Counted from the first letter of the stretch, positions 42,279-51,871 are shown. The stretch is DNA of 64,000 nucleotides from Paenibacillus radicibacter (GCF_024721995.1 NZ_JANQBC010000001.1:496001-560000), one strand, 5' to 3'. Made by a program: numbers and translations. Notes: generated by a model not told the origin, from the sequence alone.

Positions 42279-44567
42279 TCACGTTAATGAACCATCCATC
42301 ACATTCAGTAGCTTCATCGCTAATTCTTTTCCCTGTAAACCTACTTCTTCTATAGGACCTACACATGCCGGACATCCGCTAAGACAGCCGCATTCTCGAA
42401 TAATTCGCTGTGCTTCTTCTAACAAGGAACCATGTATCTCATACAAGTTCTCACTCAGACCAATTCCACCTGGATAACGATCATAGAAGAAAATCGTCGG
42501 TTTCTTGTTATGCAAAGCACGTACCTGCGGTACAACGCGAATATCTTGTGGATCGCACATCAAGTATAGCGGCGCAATATGAACGAGTACATTTGCAAGC
42601 CCAAGTAATGCGTATTGCATATCATTTTTCGAGAATTGCTTCGCTGCTTCATCATGGAAGGAGAACCAGTAAGAGCTTGTATGCAATTCTTCTTCAGGAA
42701 GATGAATCGGTCCAGATCCAATGTTCTCATGCGTGTGCAGTTTGATTTTTTTGAAAATCGTGGGTTGTGCGTTAATCGTCACTTCGCCGAACTGCCGATC
42801 CAGACTAAACTTCTGCTCTTCCTTAAACACATGTAGTACTTTTAACTGCACAGATAAATTCGCATCTGTATAATATTCAACACTGACTTCCCGCACGAAC
42901 GCTTTCTTTTCTTCATAATCGAGCTTTTCCACTTGATACTGTACGCCTTCATGCAAGTAGATTGCTTCTTCATGAATTAAGGTCGGCGCTGAGAATCGAT
43001 CCACCTCACCGATAACGCGGGAACCATGGGAAATGTCGATAATGACGAAATTCTCTTGCGCTGCAGATCGAAGGGAAATCGACTGTGCAGGGAATGATTG
43101 TTCCATCCAATACCAGCGATTACCGACATGATGCAGCACTTTCTCCTCCGCAAGAAAATCAAGTAGATCTGTCAGAGGTTCACCACCGAACTCTTCTCCC
43201 TCTTCAAAAGGAAGTTCATATGCCGCACATTTCACATGATCAACAAGAATGAGCAAATTGTCCGGATGAATCCGCGCTTGCTCTGGCGGACGGTCGAAGA
43301 AAAATCTTGGATGAGAGATCACATACTGATCCAGTGGTCCTGAGCTTGCAACAAGTACAGTGAGTGAACTTTCCATTCGACGTCCTGCACGACCTGCTTG
43401 CTGCCAAGTCGACGCAATCGTGCCCGGATACCCACACAACACACAGGCTTGCAGTTGACCAATATCAATGCCAAGTTCAAGGGCATTCGTACTGACAACA
43501 CCACGGATCTCCCCTTGACGTAAACCTCGCTCGATTTCCCTTCGCTGCTGAGGTAAATAGCCACCTCGATAACCACGAATTGACTTTGGACCTAGATCTT
43601 TACGTATGAGCTCTTGTAAATACGATAGTAATATCTCAACTCGTACACGCGAACGCGCAAACACAATCGTCTGAATGCCGCTGTTAAGAAGCAGTGCCGC
43701 TATTTTCCGAGCCTCCAGAACCGAACTTCTGCGAATACCAAGCTGCGGGTTCACAACTGGTGGATTGTAGAAGGCAAAATGCTTCTCGCCTGATGGTGCA
43801 CCGTTATTATCAACCAATTGAACCGTTTCCCCAATCAGCTTCTCAGCATGTTCCTTCGGGTTCGCAATCGTAGCTGATGCACAAATAAACTGCGGATTAG
43901 ACCCGTAGAATCGGCATATCCGCTTCAATCGACGAATCACGTTCGCCACATGTGAACCAAAAACCCCGCGATACGCATGAACTTCATCGATGACAATGTA
44001 TTTTAGATTCTCGAACAATTTCACCCATTTCGTATGTAAGGGTAATATCGCGGAATGGAGCATATCCGGATTCGTCACAACAATGTGTCCAGCATTGCGA
44101 ATGGCTGTCCGTGCCGAAGGTGGCGTATCTCCGTCGTACGTACTCGATTTAAGATCAACACCCATTACTTGAATCATTTCTTGAAGCTCTGACACTTGGT
44201 CTTGCGCAAGTGCTTTGGTGGGAAATAAATAAAGTGCTCTACTGCTATCATTCTCTAGAATTTGCTGTAGTACTGGTAAGTTATAGCAAAGCGTCTTACC
44301 TGATGCAGTAGGTGTTACTGTAACAACATGATTACCTGAAGTAGCTCCTACAAAAGCATCTCGCTGATGCGTATATAAATGATGAATGCCACGCCCAGAC
44401 AGCGCTTCGCGAATTTTAGGATGAAGGTTTTCTGGAAAATCTGCGATTTTCGCTTCTCGCTCCGGAATTGTATGCCAATACGTAATCCCTGACATGATCT
44501 CTTCCTTCTGACGCATTACATCTATAAACTCCTCAATCGAGGCAACTTTTCCGGTCAAATGATTCAT
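42279..44567 (-). CDS. mrfA: MrfA-like DEAD/DEAH-box DNA helicase (YprA)
   Basis: A 762-residue helicase that partners MrfB. Motif I is VTPTASGKTLCYNLPVLQ (about 85-102), DEVH lies in YIVIDEVHAYRG, CASATIANP is motif III, and NALELGIDIGQ and QQAGRAGRR are the C-terminal helicase motifs. The last 250 residues are the DUF1998 region and include a four-Cys cluster, ECGCLSGCPACVGP, that is probably a metal site. Length matches YprA. The promoter contains a LexA-like box (see 44603-44631). The protein is cytoplasmic and DNA-bound. Confidence 0.92.
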   Translation of the reverse strand: MNHLTGKVASIEEFIDVMRQKEEIMSGITYWHTIPEREAKIADFPENLHPKIREALSGRGIHHLYTHQRDAFVGATSGNHVVTVTPTASGKTLCYNLPVLQQILENDSSRALYLFPTKALAQDQVSELQEMIQVMGVDLKSSTYDGDTPPSARTAIRNAGHIVVTNPDMLHSAILPLHTKWVKLFENLKYIVIDEVHAYRGVFGSHVANVIRRLKRICRFYGSNPQFICASATIANPKEHAEKLIGETVQLVDNNGAPSGEKHFAFYNPPVVNPQLGIRRSSVLEARKIAALLLNSGIQTIVFARSRVRVEILLSYLQELIRKDLGPKSIRGYRGGYLPQQRREIERGLRQGEIRGVVSTNALELGIDIGQLQACVLCGYPGTIASTWQQAGRAGRRMESSLTVLVASSGPLDQYVISHPRFFFDRPPEQARIHPDNLLILVDHVKCAAYELPFEEGEEFGGEPLTDLLDFLAEEKVLHHVGNRWYWMEQSFPAQSISLRSAAQENFVIIDISHGSRVIGEVDRFSAPTLIHEEAIYLHEGVQYQVEKLDYEEKKAFVREVSVEYYTDANLSVQLKVLHVFKEEQKFSLDRQFGEVTINAQPTIFKKIKLHTHENIGSGPIHLPEEELHTSSYWFSFHDEAAKQFSKNDMQYALLGLANVLVHIAPLYLMCDPQDIRVVPQVRALHNKKPTIFFYDRYPGGIGLSENLYEIHGSLLEEAQRIIRECGCLSGCPACVGPIEEVGLQGKELAMKLLNVMDGSLT

Positions 44568-44602
44568 AATCCATTCGTTCCCCTTTACTGCTATATACTA
44601 AC

Positions 44603-44631
44603 ATCTTACAGAATACACGTTCGCTTTTCAA
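44603..44631 (-). promoter_or_regulatory. mrfA promoter with LexA-like box in the spacer
   Basis: On the minus strand, TTGAAA (44631-44626), a 17-base spacer and TAAGAT (44608-44603) form a good SigA promoter about 36 bases before mrfA. The sequence CGAACGTGTATTCT (44623-44610) in the spacer matches the Gram-positive LexA consensus CGAACRNRYGTTYG at 12 of 14 positions. Confidence 0.55.
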
Positions 44632-44656
44632 CAATAGACTATCTACTTCTTTATAC

Positions 44657-44702
44657 GCAAAAAAAGCGCAGATTTGACATTGCTGTCAGTTTCTGCGCTT
44701 TC
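44657..44702. terminator. Bidirectional terminator
   Basis: AGCGCAGA-TTTGACA pairs with TGTCAGTT-TCTGCGCT around TTGC. The A-run at 44659-44665 gives the T-run for the minus-strand gene 44713-44934. Confidence 0.85.
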
Positions 44703-44712
44703 CCGGGAAAAG

Positions 44713-44934
44713 TTAAATGGGATCAGAGGAATCATCGTAATCGAAACGCGTACTGCTGTAGGCTTCTTCTTCTAGTAAGTCATCACGATCACTTTGCAGA
44801 GCAACCTCTGCACTTTCACGAAGTTTGGTTAAAACTTCACGGATTCCCTCAATTTTACTTGGATTCGTCTCTATTTGCATAGCAGTTTGCAGGGCTTGCT
44901 CAATAATGATAATGTCTTGACTCGTATATTTCAT
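44713..44934 (-). CDS. Small acidic protein, 73 aa, unknown function
   Basis: A 73-residue helical protein (MKYTSQDIIIIEQALQTAMQ...EALQ-type helices) with an acidic C-terminus (DDLLEEEAYSSTRFDYDDSS). Two ATG codons are in tandem; I use the second because GAGGTG is then 5 bases away. It has no membrane segment and no motif I recognise. It ends in a strong terminator and lies downstream of the lipoprotein gene by 74 bases. The two could share a transcript. It may be a small regulatory or structural protein. Confidence 0.6.
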   Translation of the reverse strand: MKYTSQDIIIIEQALQTAMQIETNPSKIEGIREVLTKLRESAEVALQSDRDDLLEEEAYSSTRFDYDDSSDPI

Positions 44935-45011
44935 CATTTCACCTCAGCAAAGTAATCTACACCCTATTTTTTCCTGAAAAGGGTGTGCTCATTCAACAAA
45001 TGGAGAACTTC

Positions 45012-45356
45012 TTATGCTTCTAATGTAATACGCTTAGACGAACCTTTTCGTTTCTTGTGATAAAAGTTTTTAAGGCTGCCTTTAATCTTGTCTTTGAACG
45101 TATTTGAATTGGGACGTGTCCAACGCATAAATCCGTTCATCTTCTTCGAACTTTTCATTAAAAAGAAAATATTGTCCATCTGTTTATAAATATTATGTGT
45201 ATTTAACAAGTTCCGATATGAAAATCTTGATACATGTGATGGAGAAACTTCGATATTCGTCTGTTTGCTAGGCCGCGCTTGTGCTTGAGAACAGCCGACG
45301 AGTAGTACTCCGATTATTAATACAATGGTCATGATCCGAATCATGGCATGCTTCAT
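45012..45356 (-). CDS. Small lipoprotein, unknown function
   Basis: A 114-residue protein with a lipoprotein signal: MKHAMIRIMTIVLIIGVLLV then GC, giving the lipobox L-L-V-G-C at about residue 21. The mature part is basic (SKKMNGFMRW, KGSLKNFYHKKRKGSSKR) and might touch membrane phosphates or wall polymers. GGGGGG lies 8 bases before the chosen ATG at 45356; an ORF extension of ten codons is possible but lacks a site. It sits downstream of rnz by 86 bases. No family is recognised. Confidence 0.65.
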   Translation of the reverse strand: MKHAMIRIMTIVLIIGVLLVGCSQAQARPSKQTNIEVSPSHVSRFSYRNLLNTHNIYKQMDNIFFLMKSSKKMNGFMRWTRPNSNTFKDKIKGSLKNFYHKKRKGSSKRITLEA

Positions 45357-45442
45357 CGACATGTCCCCCCCATGATATATACGCATTTCAAGTTCAAATG
45401 TTGCATTATCAGACTAGTTAAATTATAGAAAGATCGTAAGTA

Positions 45443-46366
45443 CTATCGCCGAACAGCATAAACCCAAAAATCTTCAGCAAGATGCACATTCGAATGAATC
45501 TCCTGTGCCTCATTAATTAATTGCTTTGCCCCATCCTCTTGATAACGAGCCGAAATATGTGTCATGATGAGCACTCTAGCTCCTGCATCTCTTGCAGTCG
45601 TAGCAGCTTCAACCGATGTCGAATGATCATAATCTCTAGCTAGATCACTCTTCTGTGCATCAAACGTCGCTTCATGCACGAGTACATCAGCACCTTTGGC
45701 AAGTTCAAGCGAGTTTGCACACGGCTTCGTATCTCCTAAAATTGTAATTATTCGTCCCTGAATAGTTGCCCCAATATAGTCTGCCCCGTTGATTTCCCTT
45801 CCATCAGGTAGAGTAACTATTCCCCCTTGCTTAATCTGACCGTAAATCGGACCCGAAGGAATTCGTTCCTGTCGAAGTTTATCAATAAGAAGCGGACCTG
45901 GAAGATCACGTTCAATGATCCGGTATCCGAAACATTCAATCCGATGATCCAGTCGTTTCATCTCTACTGTAAATGTCTCATCTTCTATGATAATACCTTC
46001 ATTATCAAGTTCAGTAATCATTAATTCATAGTTAAGATGAGAGCCACTGATAGCAAGTGATTGACGTACATACGCTTCTATACCACGTGGTCCATATATC
46101 GTAAGCGGTGTATCACCACCATGATGCGAACGTGAAGACAATAGTCCCGGCAACCCAAATATATGATCACCATGCAAATGTGTAATGAAAATTTTCTCCA
46201 GCTTACTCAGCTTAACAGGTGTACGAAGTACTTGATGCTGTGTACCTTCTCCACAATCAAACAACCAATACGTACCACGCTCAGCGAGCAGGCTAAGTGC
46301 TATCGCTGTTACATTTCGTTCTTTAGAGGGCATTCCTGCCCCCGTACCTAGAAAATAGAGTTCCAA
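45443..46366 (-). CDS. rnz: Ribonuclease Z
   Basis: A 307-residue metallo-beta-lactamase-fold endonuclease that removes 3' trailers from tRNA precursors. MELYFLGTGAGMPSKERNV and IFITHLHGDHIFGLPGLLSS (HxHxDH, residues about 61-70) fix the family, and ILGDTKPCANSLELAKGADV, LVHEATFDAQ and VLIMTHISARY carry the later ligands. The start is TTG; GGAG lies 12 bases upstream. It begins 27 bases after the metH stop, so it is read with metH or from a site in the metH end. Length is standard for the short bacterial enzyme. Confidence 0.93.
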   Translation of the reverse strand: MELYFLGTGAGMPSKERNVTAIALSLLAERGTYWLFDCGEGTQHQVLRTPVKLSKLEKIFITHLHGDHIFGLPGLLSSRSHHGGDTPLTIYGPRGIEAYVRQSLAISGSHLNYELMITELDNEGIIIEDETFTVEMKRLDHRIECFGYRIIERDLPGPLLIDKLRQERIPSGPIYGQIKQGGIVTLPDGREINGADYIGATIQGRIITILGDTKPCANSLELAKGADVLVHEATFDAQKSDLARDYDHSTSVEAATTARDAGARVLIMTHISARYQEDGAKQLINEAQEIHSNVHLAEDFWVYAVRR

Positions 46367-46393
46367 TCTATTTCTTGCTCCAATCGTAATGAA

Positions 46394-49300
46394 TTACACT
46401 TTATCTACGTTGAAATAACGAGCCTCAGGATGCGCGAACACCATTGCCGAAACAGATGCTTCTGGTTCCATCATCGATCCTTCCGTTAATTCAACACCGA
46501 TATCCTCCGGCTTCATCAGCGCAAATAGCTGCTTCTGATCATCCAAGTCCGGACATGCTGGATATCCGAAGGAGAAGCGTTGTCCGGTGTATTTTGCACC
46601 AAATCTCTCTTGCATCGTCATTGTCGCCGAATCCGCAATCCCCCATACATCACGCATGATGTGATGAATTCGTTCTGCGAACGACTCCGCAAGCTCGAGT
46701 GCTGTAGACTGCAGCGCATGGGAACGTAAGTAATCCCCAGAATCGCGCCACTCGCGAGCAATCTCATTGACACCATGTCCTGCCGTAACAAGAAGGAATC
46801 CAACGTAATCCATAACCCCACTATCAACGGATTTCAAATAATCCGCTAAGCACAGATAAGGCTCTGTCGCTTGACGTGGGAATGTGAAAGTTTGCAGCAC
46901 CTTCGTGTGATCTTGTGGATCGTAAATAAAGATAGTCTCACCTTGTGACTGCGCCGGGAAGAATTGATACATCCCTTGTGCTTTAATAATACCGTCTCGC
47001 TGAGCTTCTTGCAAAATACCGTCTACGGTTTCTTTAAGTCCAATCGCCTTTTCATCACCTTCTGCGATTAATTTCTCTACTTTTCCCTTTAACCCTAAGT
47101 GATGACCGAGCAACATTTGCATATTCACATAAGGCATCAAGTGGCCAATCGGATAATCACGAAGGACATGGCGCTCCGTATCTGGAGGTACTTGTACAGG
47201 TAGATCACGTTTTACCGTTGAGTTCTTGACTCGCGTGAGCGTAGGCATCGACACATCTGCTTTACCCGATTCCATTACATCGGATTCCTTGCTTTCGCGC
47301 AGTTCTTGGATTAAACGCTTGCGCTGTATAGGATCGCTCAATTTATTCGCAAGATCCAGACCGTCCATCGCATCTTTAGCATAGAGAACAGGTCCCTCAT
47401 ATTCAGGTGCAATTCGAGTTTTCGTAAATTTACGTGTAAGTGCAGCGCCACCAACCATGATTGGCACATCAATACCTGCGTTACGCAAGTCCTGAGCCGT
47501 TACAACCATCTGCTGAGCAGATTTAACTAGAAGTCCAGATAAACCAATCGCATCAGGCTTTTCCTTGCGATAAGCTTCAATTAATTGTTCAGGCGGTACT
47601 TTAATGCCTAAGTTCACAATCTGATACCCATTATTCGATAAAATAATTTCTACAAGATTTTTACCAATATCATGTACATCGCCCTTAACAGTTGCAAGAA
47701 TGATCTTCCCTTTAACCGCGGTTTCATCCTTTGCCATGAATTGCTCCAGATGGGCAACAGATGATTTCATTACTTCCGCACTTTGCAGTACCTCAGCTAC
47801 AATCAACTCATTGTTATTGAACAGTCTACCTACCTCTGCCATTCCTGTCATAAGCGGTCCGTTGATAATTTCGAGCGGCGGATATTTTTCAAGTGCTAAA
47901 TCCAAGTCTGGAATTAACCCTTCTTTCGTTCCTTCCACCACATAAGAGGACAAACGCTCCTCCAAGGTTAGATTCGAAATCTTCTCTTTCTTCTCCACCT
48001 TTTTCTCACGGAAATGAGCAACGAAACTAGCTAACGTCTCATCTGTCGTATTGTAGATCAATTCTTCAGCCAGCTTGCGTTCATGCTCGGGGATCGATGC
48101 ATAACGTTCCAACTTCTCTGTGTTTACAATCGCATAATCTAGACCTGCTTTTGTACAGTGGTACAAGTATACCGAGTTTAATACTTCACGACCTGCATCA
48201 GGCAGACCAAAGCTGATATTACTTAGACCAAGAATCGTTTTGCATGCAGGATATTTCTCCTTAATCATCCGAATTCCCTCGATTGTCTCTACAGCAGAAC
48301 CAATATATTGTGGATCTCCTGAACCAACTGGGAACATATTCGGGTCAAAAATAATGTCATGTGCCTGAATACCATATTTTCCAGTTAAGAGTTCATAGGA
48401 TCTTGTCGCGACTTCCATCTTCGCTTCGCGACTCACAGCTTGACCACGTTCATCAATAAGAATACAGACAACCGCAGCACCGTATTTATGCATAAGAGGG
48501 ACCACATTCTTGAACTTCTCTTCGCCATCTTCTAAGTTAATGGAGTTAATGATTGACTTTCCTTGCGAATATTTAAGTCCTAATTCAATGATATGATCAT
48601 ATGTCGAGTCAATCATGATTGGCACTTTTACTTTTTTCACTACTTGTTGGATAAACGTCTCCATCGCATACGCTTCATCAATATCTGTATCTTGTAAGTT
48701 AATATCAACGATATGCGCCCCATTCTTCACTTGGGCACGCGCGACTTCGGAAGCCTCTTCAAATTTACCTTCCTTGATCAAGCGTTTGAACTTACGTGAA
48801 CCCGATACATTCGTACGTTCCCCAACCATGAATGGGCGATTCTCTGGCTCGATGTAAACTGTTTCAATACCAGATACAGCTGGAACATGTGAACCTGTTA
48901 ATGGACGTGGCGTGAACGGTGCGAGCGCATCTGCTAATGCACGGATGTGATCAGGTGTTGTACCACAGCAACCTCCAGCAATATTGAGCCAACCTTGCTC
49001 TGCAAATGCTGCCATCTTCTTCGCTAATGATTCTGGTGATTCATGATAGTGACCATTCTCATCGGGTAACCCCGCATTCGGATAACAAGAAATAGACGTA
49101 CTCGCAATCTCAGATAACGTACGGATATGATCACGCATGAACTCTGGGCCAGTCGCGCAGTTAAGTCCAATCGAAATCGGCTTTAAATGTTCAAGTGAAA
49201 TATAGAAAGACTCGATATTTTGCCCAGCAAGGGTAGTCCCCATTGGCTCAATCGTTCCTGAAATCATTATGGGTAATTCAACACCTACATCAGCAAAAGC

Positions 49301-49837
49301 TCTTCGAATCGCAATTGAGCCCGCTTTTACATTAAGTGTATCTTGAGATGTTTCTAGTAATATGGCATCAACACCAGCTTCAACTAATGCTAGAGCTTGT
49401 TCGTAGTAACTCTCTTCCAATTCTTCGAAAGTGATACCACCTGTTACAGACAAAGTCTTCGTCGTTGGCCCAATAGCACCTGCAACATAACGTGGCCACT
49501 CTGGCGTCGAATATTTCTCTGCTGCTTCTATCGCAAGTTTTGCTGCTGCAAGGTTGATCTCTCTGGCACGCTGCGGAATGTCATACTCTGCAAGCACGAC
49601 ACTTGCTGCGCCGAATGTATTCGTTTCTACAATATCTGCACCGGCGGCAAAATATTGTTCATGTATATTTCGAATCACTTCAGGTCTAGTCAATACGAGC
49701 ATCTCATTACAACCTTCAAGCTCGTCTCCACCGAAATCCACAGCCGTTAAGTCTACTGCTTGGATCATCGTTCCCATGGCACCATCTAATATTAATATTT
49801 TATGTTTTAACTGTTCTTGTAAGGTACGTTTGGTCAT
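46394..49837 (-). CDS. metH: Cobalamin-dependent methionine synthase
   Basis: A 1147-residue enzyme that methylates homocysteine using methyl-tetrahydrofolate through bound B12. The homocysteine domain (about 1-320) has ILDGAMGTMIQ and the zinc site AGGCCGTTPDHI. The pterin domain spans 340-620 (MVGERTNVSGSRKFKRLIKE). The B12 cap and binding domain covers about 630-880, with the His ligand in VKGDVHDIGKNLVEIIL. The reactivation domain (about 910-1147) has FGYPACPDLDDQKQLF. I use ATG 49837 because AAGGAG lies 11 bases upstream; the ORF opens 21 codons earlier without a site. It is divergent from mtnD, and both act in methionine metabolism. Confidence 0.95.
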   Translation of the reverse strand: MTKRTLQEQLKHKILILDGAMGTMIQAVDLTAVDFGGDELEGCNEMLVLTRPEVIRNIHEQYFAAGADIVETNTFGAASVVLAEYDIPQRAREINLAAAKLAIEAAEKYSTPEWPRYVAGAIGPTTKTLSVTGGITFEELEESYYEQALALVEAGVDAILLETSQDTLNVKAGSIAIRRAFADVGVELPIMISGTIEPMGTTLAGQNIESFYISLEHLKPISIGLNCATGPEFMRDHIRTLSEIASTSISCYPNAGLPDENGHYHESPESLAKKMAAFAEQGWLNIAGGCCGTTPDHIRALADALAPFTPRPLTGSHVPAVSGIETVYIEPENRPFMVGERTNVSGSRKFKRLIKEGKFEEASEVARAQVKNGAHIVDINLQDTDIDEAYAMETFIQQVVKKVKVPIMIDSTYDHIIELGLKYSQGKSIINSINLEDGEEKFKNVVPLMHKYGAAVVCILIDERGQAVSREAKMEVATRSYELLTGKYGIQAHDIIFDPNMFPVGSGDPQYIGSAVETIEGIRMIKEKYPACKTILGLSNISFGLPDAGREVLNSVYLYHCTKAGLDYAIVNTEKLERYASIPEHERKLAEELIYNTTDETLASFVAHFREKKVEKKEKISNLTLEERLSSYVVEGTKEGLIPDLDLALEKYPPLEIINGPLMTGMAEVGRLFNNNELIVAEVLQSAEVMKSSVAHLEQFMAKDETAVKGKIILATVKGDVHDIGKNLVEIILSNNGYQIVNLGIKVPPEQLIEAYRKEKPDAIGLSGLLVKSAQQMVVTAQDLRNAGIDVPIMVGGAALTRKFTKTRIAPEYEGPVLYAKDAMDGLDLANKLSDPIQRKRLIQELRESKESDVMESGKADVSMPTLTRVKNSTVKRDLPVQVPPDTERHVLRDYPIGHLMPYVNMQMLLGHHLGLKGKVEKLIAEGDEKAIGLKETVDGILQEAQRDGIIKAQGMYQFFPAQSQGETIFIYDPQDHTKVLQTFTFPRQATEPYLCLADYLKSVDSGVMDYVGFLLVTAGHGVNEIAREWRDSGDYLRSHALQSTALELAESFAERIHHIMRDVWGIADSATMTMQERFGAKYTGQRFSFGYPACPDLDDQKQLFALMKPEDIGVELTEGSMMEPEASVSAMVFAHPEARYFNVDKV

Positions 49838-49921
49838 TTCTCTGCTCTCCTTCTCTCTACTCCAGGTCACCAATTTCATTTGTTTCAACAATTTTTTCAA
49901 TAATTAATATAAAAATGAATT

Positions 49922-49949
49922 ATTTTAAAAATAAGTGTATCAGAATCAA
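49922..49949 (-). promoter_or_regulatory. Candidate metH promoter
   Basis: On the minus strand, TTGATT (49949-49944), a 16-base spacer and TAAAAT (49927-49922) resemble a SigA promoter about 85 bases before the metH start. I see no SAM or cobalamin riboswitch in the short leader. Confidence 0.4.
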
Positions 49950-50001
49950 ACCCTACTGAAAAGAATATCCTTCCTATTTTCAAAATAGATAGGCAGTTTC
50001 A

Positions 50002-50030
50002 TCGACATCAGTATGAAATTACACTATAAT
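50002..50030 (+). promoter_or_regulatory. mtnD promoter
   Basis: TCGACA (50002-50007), a 17-base spacer and TATAAT (50025-50030) form a strong SigA-type promoter 34 bases before the ATG. A perfect CTATTTT-C-AAAATAG palindrome (49974-49988) lies just upstream and could be an operator. Confidence 0.7.
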
Positions 50031-50064
50031 ACTTAATATCCTATGGGAAAAGAGAGGGATTATC

Positions 50065-50607
50065 ATGGCTGAAATTCATATTCGTAATACAGGTGAGCGC
50101 ATTAGTGGCGAAGAGAATGTTCGCGCTTTTCTAGATTCACAAGAAGTCTTATACGAACATTGGAACCCCAGCAAGCTGCCAGCTGAATTGCAAGAAAAAT
50201 TCATACTTTCTGACGAAGAGAAACAACAAATCCTAAGTACATTCGAGCCTGAGATCAAGGATCTTGCTGCTCGCCGTGGATATCAAACGTGGGATATTAT
50301 TGCACTATCCGAAGCAACCCCTAATTTAGATGAACTTCTCAAAAAATTCGAGCAAGTTCATACACATACCGAAGATGAAGTACGTGCAATTGCTGCTGGT
50401 AAAGGTATCTTTATCATTAAGGGAACAGACGAAGTCGGATACTTCGATGTTGAACTTGAAGCTGGCGATGTTATTTCCGTTCCAGAGCACAAGCCGCATT
50501 TCTTCACTTTAATGGAAAACAAACAAATCGTTGCAGTTCGCTTGTTTATTGAAACAGAAGGCTGGATTGCACATCCGTTCCAAGATGAATCATTTATTAA
50601 GGCCTAA
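50065..50607 (+). CDS. mtnD: Acireductone dioxygenase (ARD), methionine salvage
   Basis: A 180-residue cupin enzyme that oxidises acireductone to the 2-keto acid precursor of methionine and formate in the methylthioadenosine salvage pathway. The metal site appears as VHTHTEDEVRAI (H-x-H and Glu, about 96-107) and EHKPHFFTLMEN for the later His. EAGDVISVPEHKPH has the usual cupin turn. AGAGAGGG precedes the ATG. It stands alone here, with its own promoter and terminator, without the other mtn genes, which must lie elsewhere if present. Length fits the family. Confidence 0.92.
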   Translation: MAEIHIRNTGERISGEENVRAFLDSQEVLYEHWNPSKLPAELQEKFILSDEEKQQILSTFEPEIKDLAARRGYQTWDIIALSEATPNLDELLKKFEQVHTHTEDEVRAIAAGKGIFIIKGTDEVGYFDVELEAGDVISVPEHKPHFFTLMENKQIVAVRLFIETEGWIAHPFQDESFIKA

Positions 50608-50634
50608 TTGGATCATAGGTAGGAAATACAAATA

Positions 50635-50675
50635 AAACCGCTCTATTCTTGATTTAAGAATAGAGCGGTTTGTTC
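50635..50675. terminator. Bidirectional terminator between mtnD and the HAD gene
   Basis: AAACCGCTCTATTCTT and AAGAATAGAGCGGTTT form a 16-bp perfect stem around GATTT, with T/A-rich sequence on each side. Confidence 0.92.
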
Positions 50676-50687
50676 GTATGAAAAGTA

Positions 50688-51485
50688 TTAGAGCTGTTCA
50701 CTTTCAATAATTTGATCAATTTGCGATAAGTGGTCAATCTCATAAGATGGGATAATCTCATCTGTGCGAGTCGCACCATGACGATTGATCCACATATTCT
50801 TCATGCCGATTCGATTCGATCCTAGAATATCAGTCGTAAGCTTATCGCCAACCATAATACCTTCTGATGGATCAATTCCTAAGGACTCAACAGCACGCCA
50901 GAAGATCGTATCTGCTGGCTTACCTTGACCATGATTACCAGAAATAATAATTTCATCGAAATAAGGTGCAAGATCAGGAACCCCATCTAGTTTCTCTTGT
51001 TGCAAGTCAGGGCAGCCGTTAGTTAGAAGCAGCAACTTGTACTTTTCTTTCAACTGTTGCAGTACTTTGAACGTTTCTTCATATACAATTGGACGCATAC
51101 GACGTTCTGCTGCAAACATTTCACCTAATCTTTGTCCGAGTTCTTCATTCTCAACCCCACAAGCACGCAATCCACGTGTCCAAGCTTCCATACGATATGT
51201 AGGTGCAATCTCACGAAGTTTGAATAGATTCTCATCTTCACCCTTTAAGAAATTACCCCAAAGTGCTTCAAAAGGGTTAATTCCAATATTCTTCGTGTAC
51301 GGGAATGTTTCATAAGTTGAATATAACCCACGCGCTTCTTTACGTACAGCATCCTCTAATTCATTCGGGAGTACATTCGCATGTTTAGCTGCTTCTTCAC
51401 ATGTCACACGAAAAGATTCTTTAATACTTCTCTCATCCCATAGTAAAGTGTCATCAAGATCGAATAGAATTGCTTTAATTGTCAT
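50688..51485 (-). CDS. HAD-IA family phosphatase (YjjG-like)
   Basis: A 265-residue haloacid-dehalogenase-type hydrolase. Motif I is AILFDLDDTLLWDE (nucleophile Asp9), motif II is LLLLTNGCPDLQ, motif III includes GQGKPADTIFWRAV with Lys, and motif IV is IMVGDKLTTDILGS. The cap domain lies between residues 20 and 110. This layout matches nucleotide 5'-phosphatases of the YjjG/YfnB type, but the substrate is inferred. AGGGGAAA precedes the ATG; the DUF896 gene ends two bases upstream, so the two form an operon. Confidence 0.87.
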   Translation of the reverse strand: MTIKAILFDLDDTLLWDERSIKESFRVTCEEAAKHANVLPNELEDAVRKEARGLYSTYETFPYTKNIGINPFEALWGNFLKGEDENLFKLREIAPTYRMEAWTRGLRACGVENEELGQRLGEMFAAERRMRPIVYEETFKVLQQLKEKYKLLLLTNGCPDLQQEKLDGVPDLAPYFDEIIISGNHGQGKPADTIFWRAVESLGIDPSEGIMVGDKLTTDILGSNRIGMKNMWINRHGATRTDEIIPSYEIDHLSQIDQIIESEQL

Positions 51486-51487
51486 CT

Positions 51488-51688
51488 CTATTTCCCCTTT
51501 TTTCGCTTCAATTCATTCCCATGTTCATCAACAACTGTGATTGTTTTTAAGTGTGACTCTAAATTACCAGTAACAGATTGGATATACTTTTTACGAAGTA
51601 CATCACGCTCTGCAGTTTCTTCTTCACTTAACCCCTGTGCTTTATGTTTACGGGCCAATTCATTTATGCGTTTAATTGTATCTTCCAT
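51488..51688 (-). CDS. DUF896 (UPF0291) family protein, YnzC-like
   Basis: A 66-residue protein of the DUF896 family: MEDTIKRINELARKHKAQGL, then SEEETAERDVLRKKYIQSV, then a conserved C-terminal TVVDEHGNELKRKKGK. The start at 51688 has GAGGAGG 10 bases upstream; a longer ORF from 51766 has no site. In B. subtilis the relative ynzC lies in the LexA-controlled yneA-yneB-ynzC operon, and here the same family again sits near the YneA-like gene and lexA. The cellular role is unknown, and the fold is a helical hairpin in structures I recall. Confidence 0.85.
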   Translation of the reverse strand: MEDTIKRINELARKHKAQGLSEEETAERDVLRKKYIQSVTGNLESHLKTITVVDEHGNELKRKKGK

Positions 51689-51871
51689 CTGTCTATTGCC
51701 TCCTCGTAACATCATTCGTACAGTGGATTCTGCTAATACTTTGCCACTACATACGATCAATGTCAAGTTTGAGGACTAGTTGGAGGATATGAAGAAAAAA
51801 TTACTGATTATCACACAGGAACGAATAACGATGACAACACACTCAAATCTTTAAAAAGTCTTTAGATATTA

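Noticed and set aside
46394-49900. N-terminal extension of MetH from 49900
   Set aside because: The extra 21 residues precede the AAGGAG site and do not resemble the MetH N-terminus.
49838-50064. SAM (S-box) or cobalamin riboswitch before metH
   Set aside because: The metH leader is short and lacks the conserved helices; only simple promoter elements are seen.
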